From positions 1-13,461 of the forward strand of contig CAAENU010000108.1 of the NCBI GenBank assembly GCA_900757415.1: 13,461 nt of DNA, read 5' to 3'. A program made the translations under genes and the position numbers. The DNA is from an uncultured Oscillospiraceae bacterium (lineage in GTDB: Bacteria; Bacillota; Clostridia; Oscillospirales; Oscillospiraceae). Position 1 is the first letter of the stretch. The number at the start of each line of letters is the position of its first letter. Of the stretch, positions 13,136 to 13,461 are shown in pieces. The notes under the pieces were generated by a model. It made no database searches and was not told where the DNA came from. It was given only the letters and a program-made list of their open reading frames with translations.

Positions 13136-13461
13136 ATGAAAAAGAAAGTTTTTGCCTTCTTCATGGCCATGGTCATGACATTGAGCCTTGTGGCCTGCGG
13201 CGGCGGCAGCAATGCCGGCGGCAATGACGCCGACAACTCCGACAACAGCGGCGATGCCGCGCAGACCCTGAAGCTGGGCGGCATCGGCCCCCTGACCGGC
13301 AGCTATGCCAACTACGGCCTGTCCGTGCAGCACGGCGCGCAGCTGGCCGTTGACGAGATCAACGCCGCAGGCGGCGTGAACGGCATGCAGATGGAGCTGA
13401 ACTATCAGGACTCTCAGGGCGACCCCGAGAGCGCTGTCAACGCCTACGGCAAGCTGATGGA
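13136..13461 (+). CDS. Branched-chain amino acid-type ABC transporter substrate-binding lipoprotein (partial, cut by window edge)
   Basis: The first 108 residues are present. A lipoprotein signal peptide with lipobox L-V-A-C (lipidated Cys21) is followed by a Gly/Asn/Asp/Ser linker (22-43). The beginning of a type I periplasmic binding fold then reads L-G-G-I-G-P-L-T-G-S-Y-A-N-Y-G (47-61), A-V-D-E-I-N-A-A-G-G-V-N-G (71-83) and Y-Q-D-S-Q-G-D-P (90-97). These are typical of LivJ/LivK-like proteins that capture leucine, isoleucine, valine or similar amino acids or amides outside the membrane. The exact ligand cannot be told. AAAGGAG lies ten bases upstream of the ATG. The permease and ATPase genes would be expected beyond the edge. 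Confidence 0.93.
   Translation, partial: MKKKVFAFFMAMVMTLSLVACGGGSNAGGNDADNSDNSGDAAQTLKLGGIGPLTGSYANYGLSVQHGAQLAVDEINAAGGVNGMQMELNYQDSQGDPESAVNAYGKLM

Overview
The window looks like a chromosomal segment of a GC-rich, strictly anaerobic Firmicute, most likely a gut Clostridia member of the Oscillospiraceae/Ruminococcaceae type. This is inferred from four things: consensus AGGAGG-type ribosome binding sites, sigma-A-like promoters, lipoprotein signal peptides of Gram-positive style, and a ferredoxin-like protein of a kind I associate with Clostridia. No database search was possible, so the taxonomy is an inference.

Left part (1-3055). The last codons of a plus-strand gene are followed by a bidirectional hairpin. 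A small lipoprotein gene and pfkA (ATP-type 6-phosphofructokinase) lie on the minus strand. A short hypothetical gene diverges from pfkA, and the two have back-to-back promoters. A 208-bp gap then holds a perfect palindromic terminator and a second long hairpin built from the same TGCACCCG word. A 4Fe-4S ferredoxin-like protein gene follows on the minus strand.

Central part (3056-12645). A 343-bp AT-rich control region precedes a ten-gene, tightly overlapping plus-strand operon for a Mrp/Mbh-type cation/proton antiporter complex. The order is mrpE, mrpF, mrpG, an MbhD-like gene, an MbhE-MrpB fusion, mrpC, then four different NuoL/M/N-type antiporter subunits of 498, 481, 487 and 652 residues. 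The first seven genes follow the order of the membrane arm of archaeal membrane-bound hydrogenase (mbhA-H). The operon then continues with three more antiporter subunits instead of hydrogenase genes, and it ends at a strong terminator. All four antiporters keep the expected membrane Glu and Lys residues, so each could conduct ions. No quinone, hydrogenase, flavin or ferredoxin-oxidising subunit is encoded inside the operon. This enlarged antiporter array without a redox module is the main point of interest.

Right part (12646-13461). A near-consensus promoter drives a short monocistronic gene for an 84-residue Cys/Asn-rich membrane peptide, closed by its own terminator. The window ends inside a gene for a branched-chain amino acid-type ABC transporter substrate-binding lipoprotein, preceded by a stable hairpin in its leader.

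No rRNA, tRNA, CRISPR array, insertion sequence or integrase was seen.
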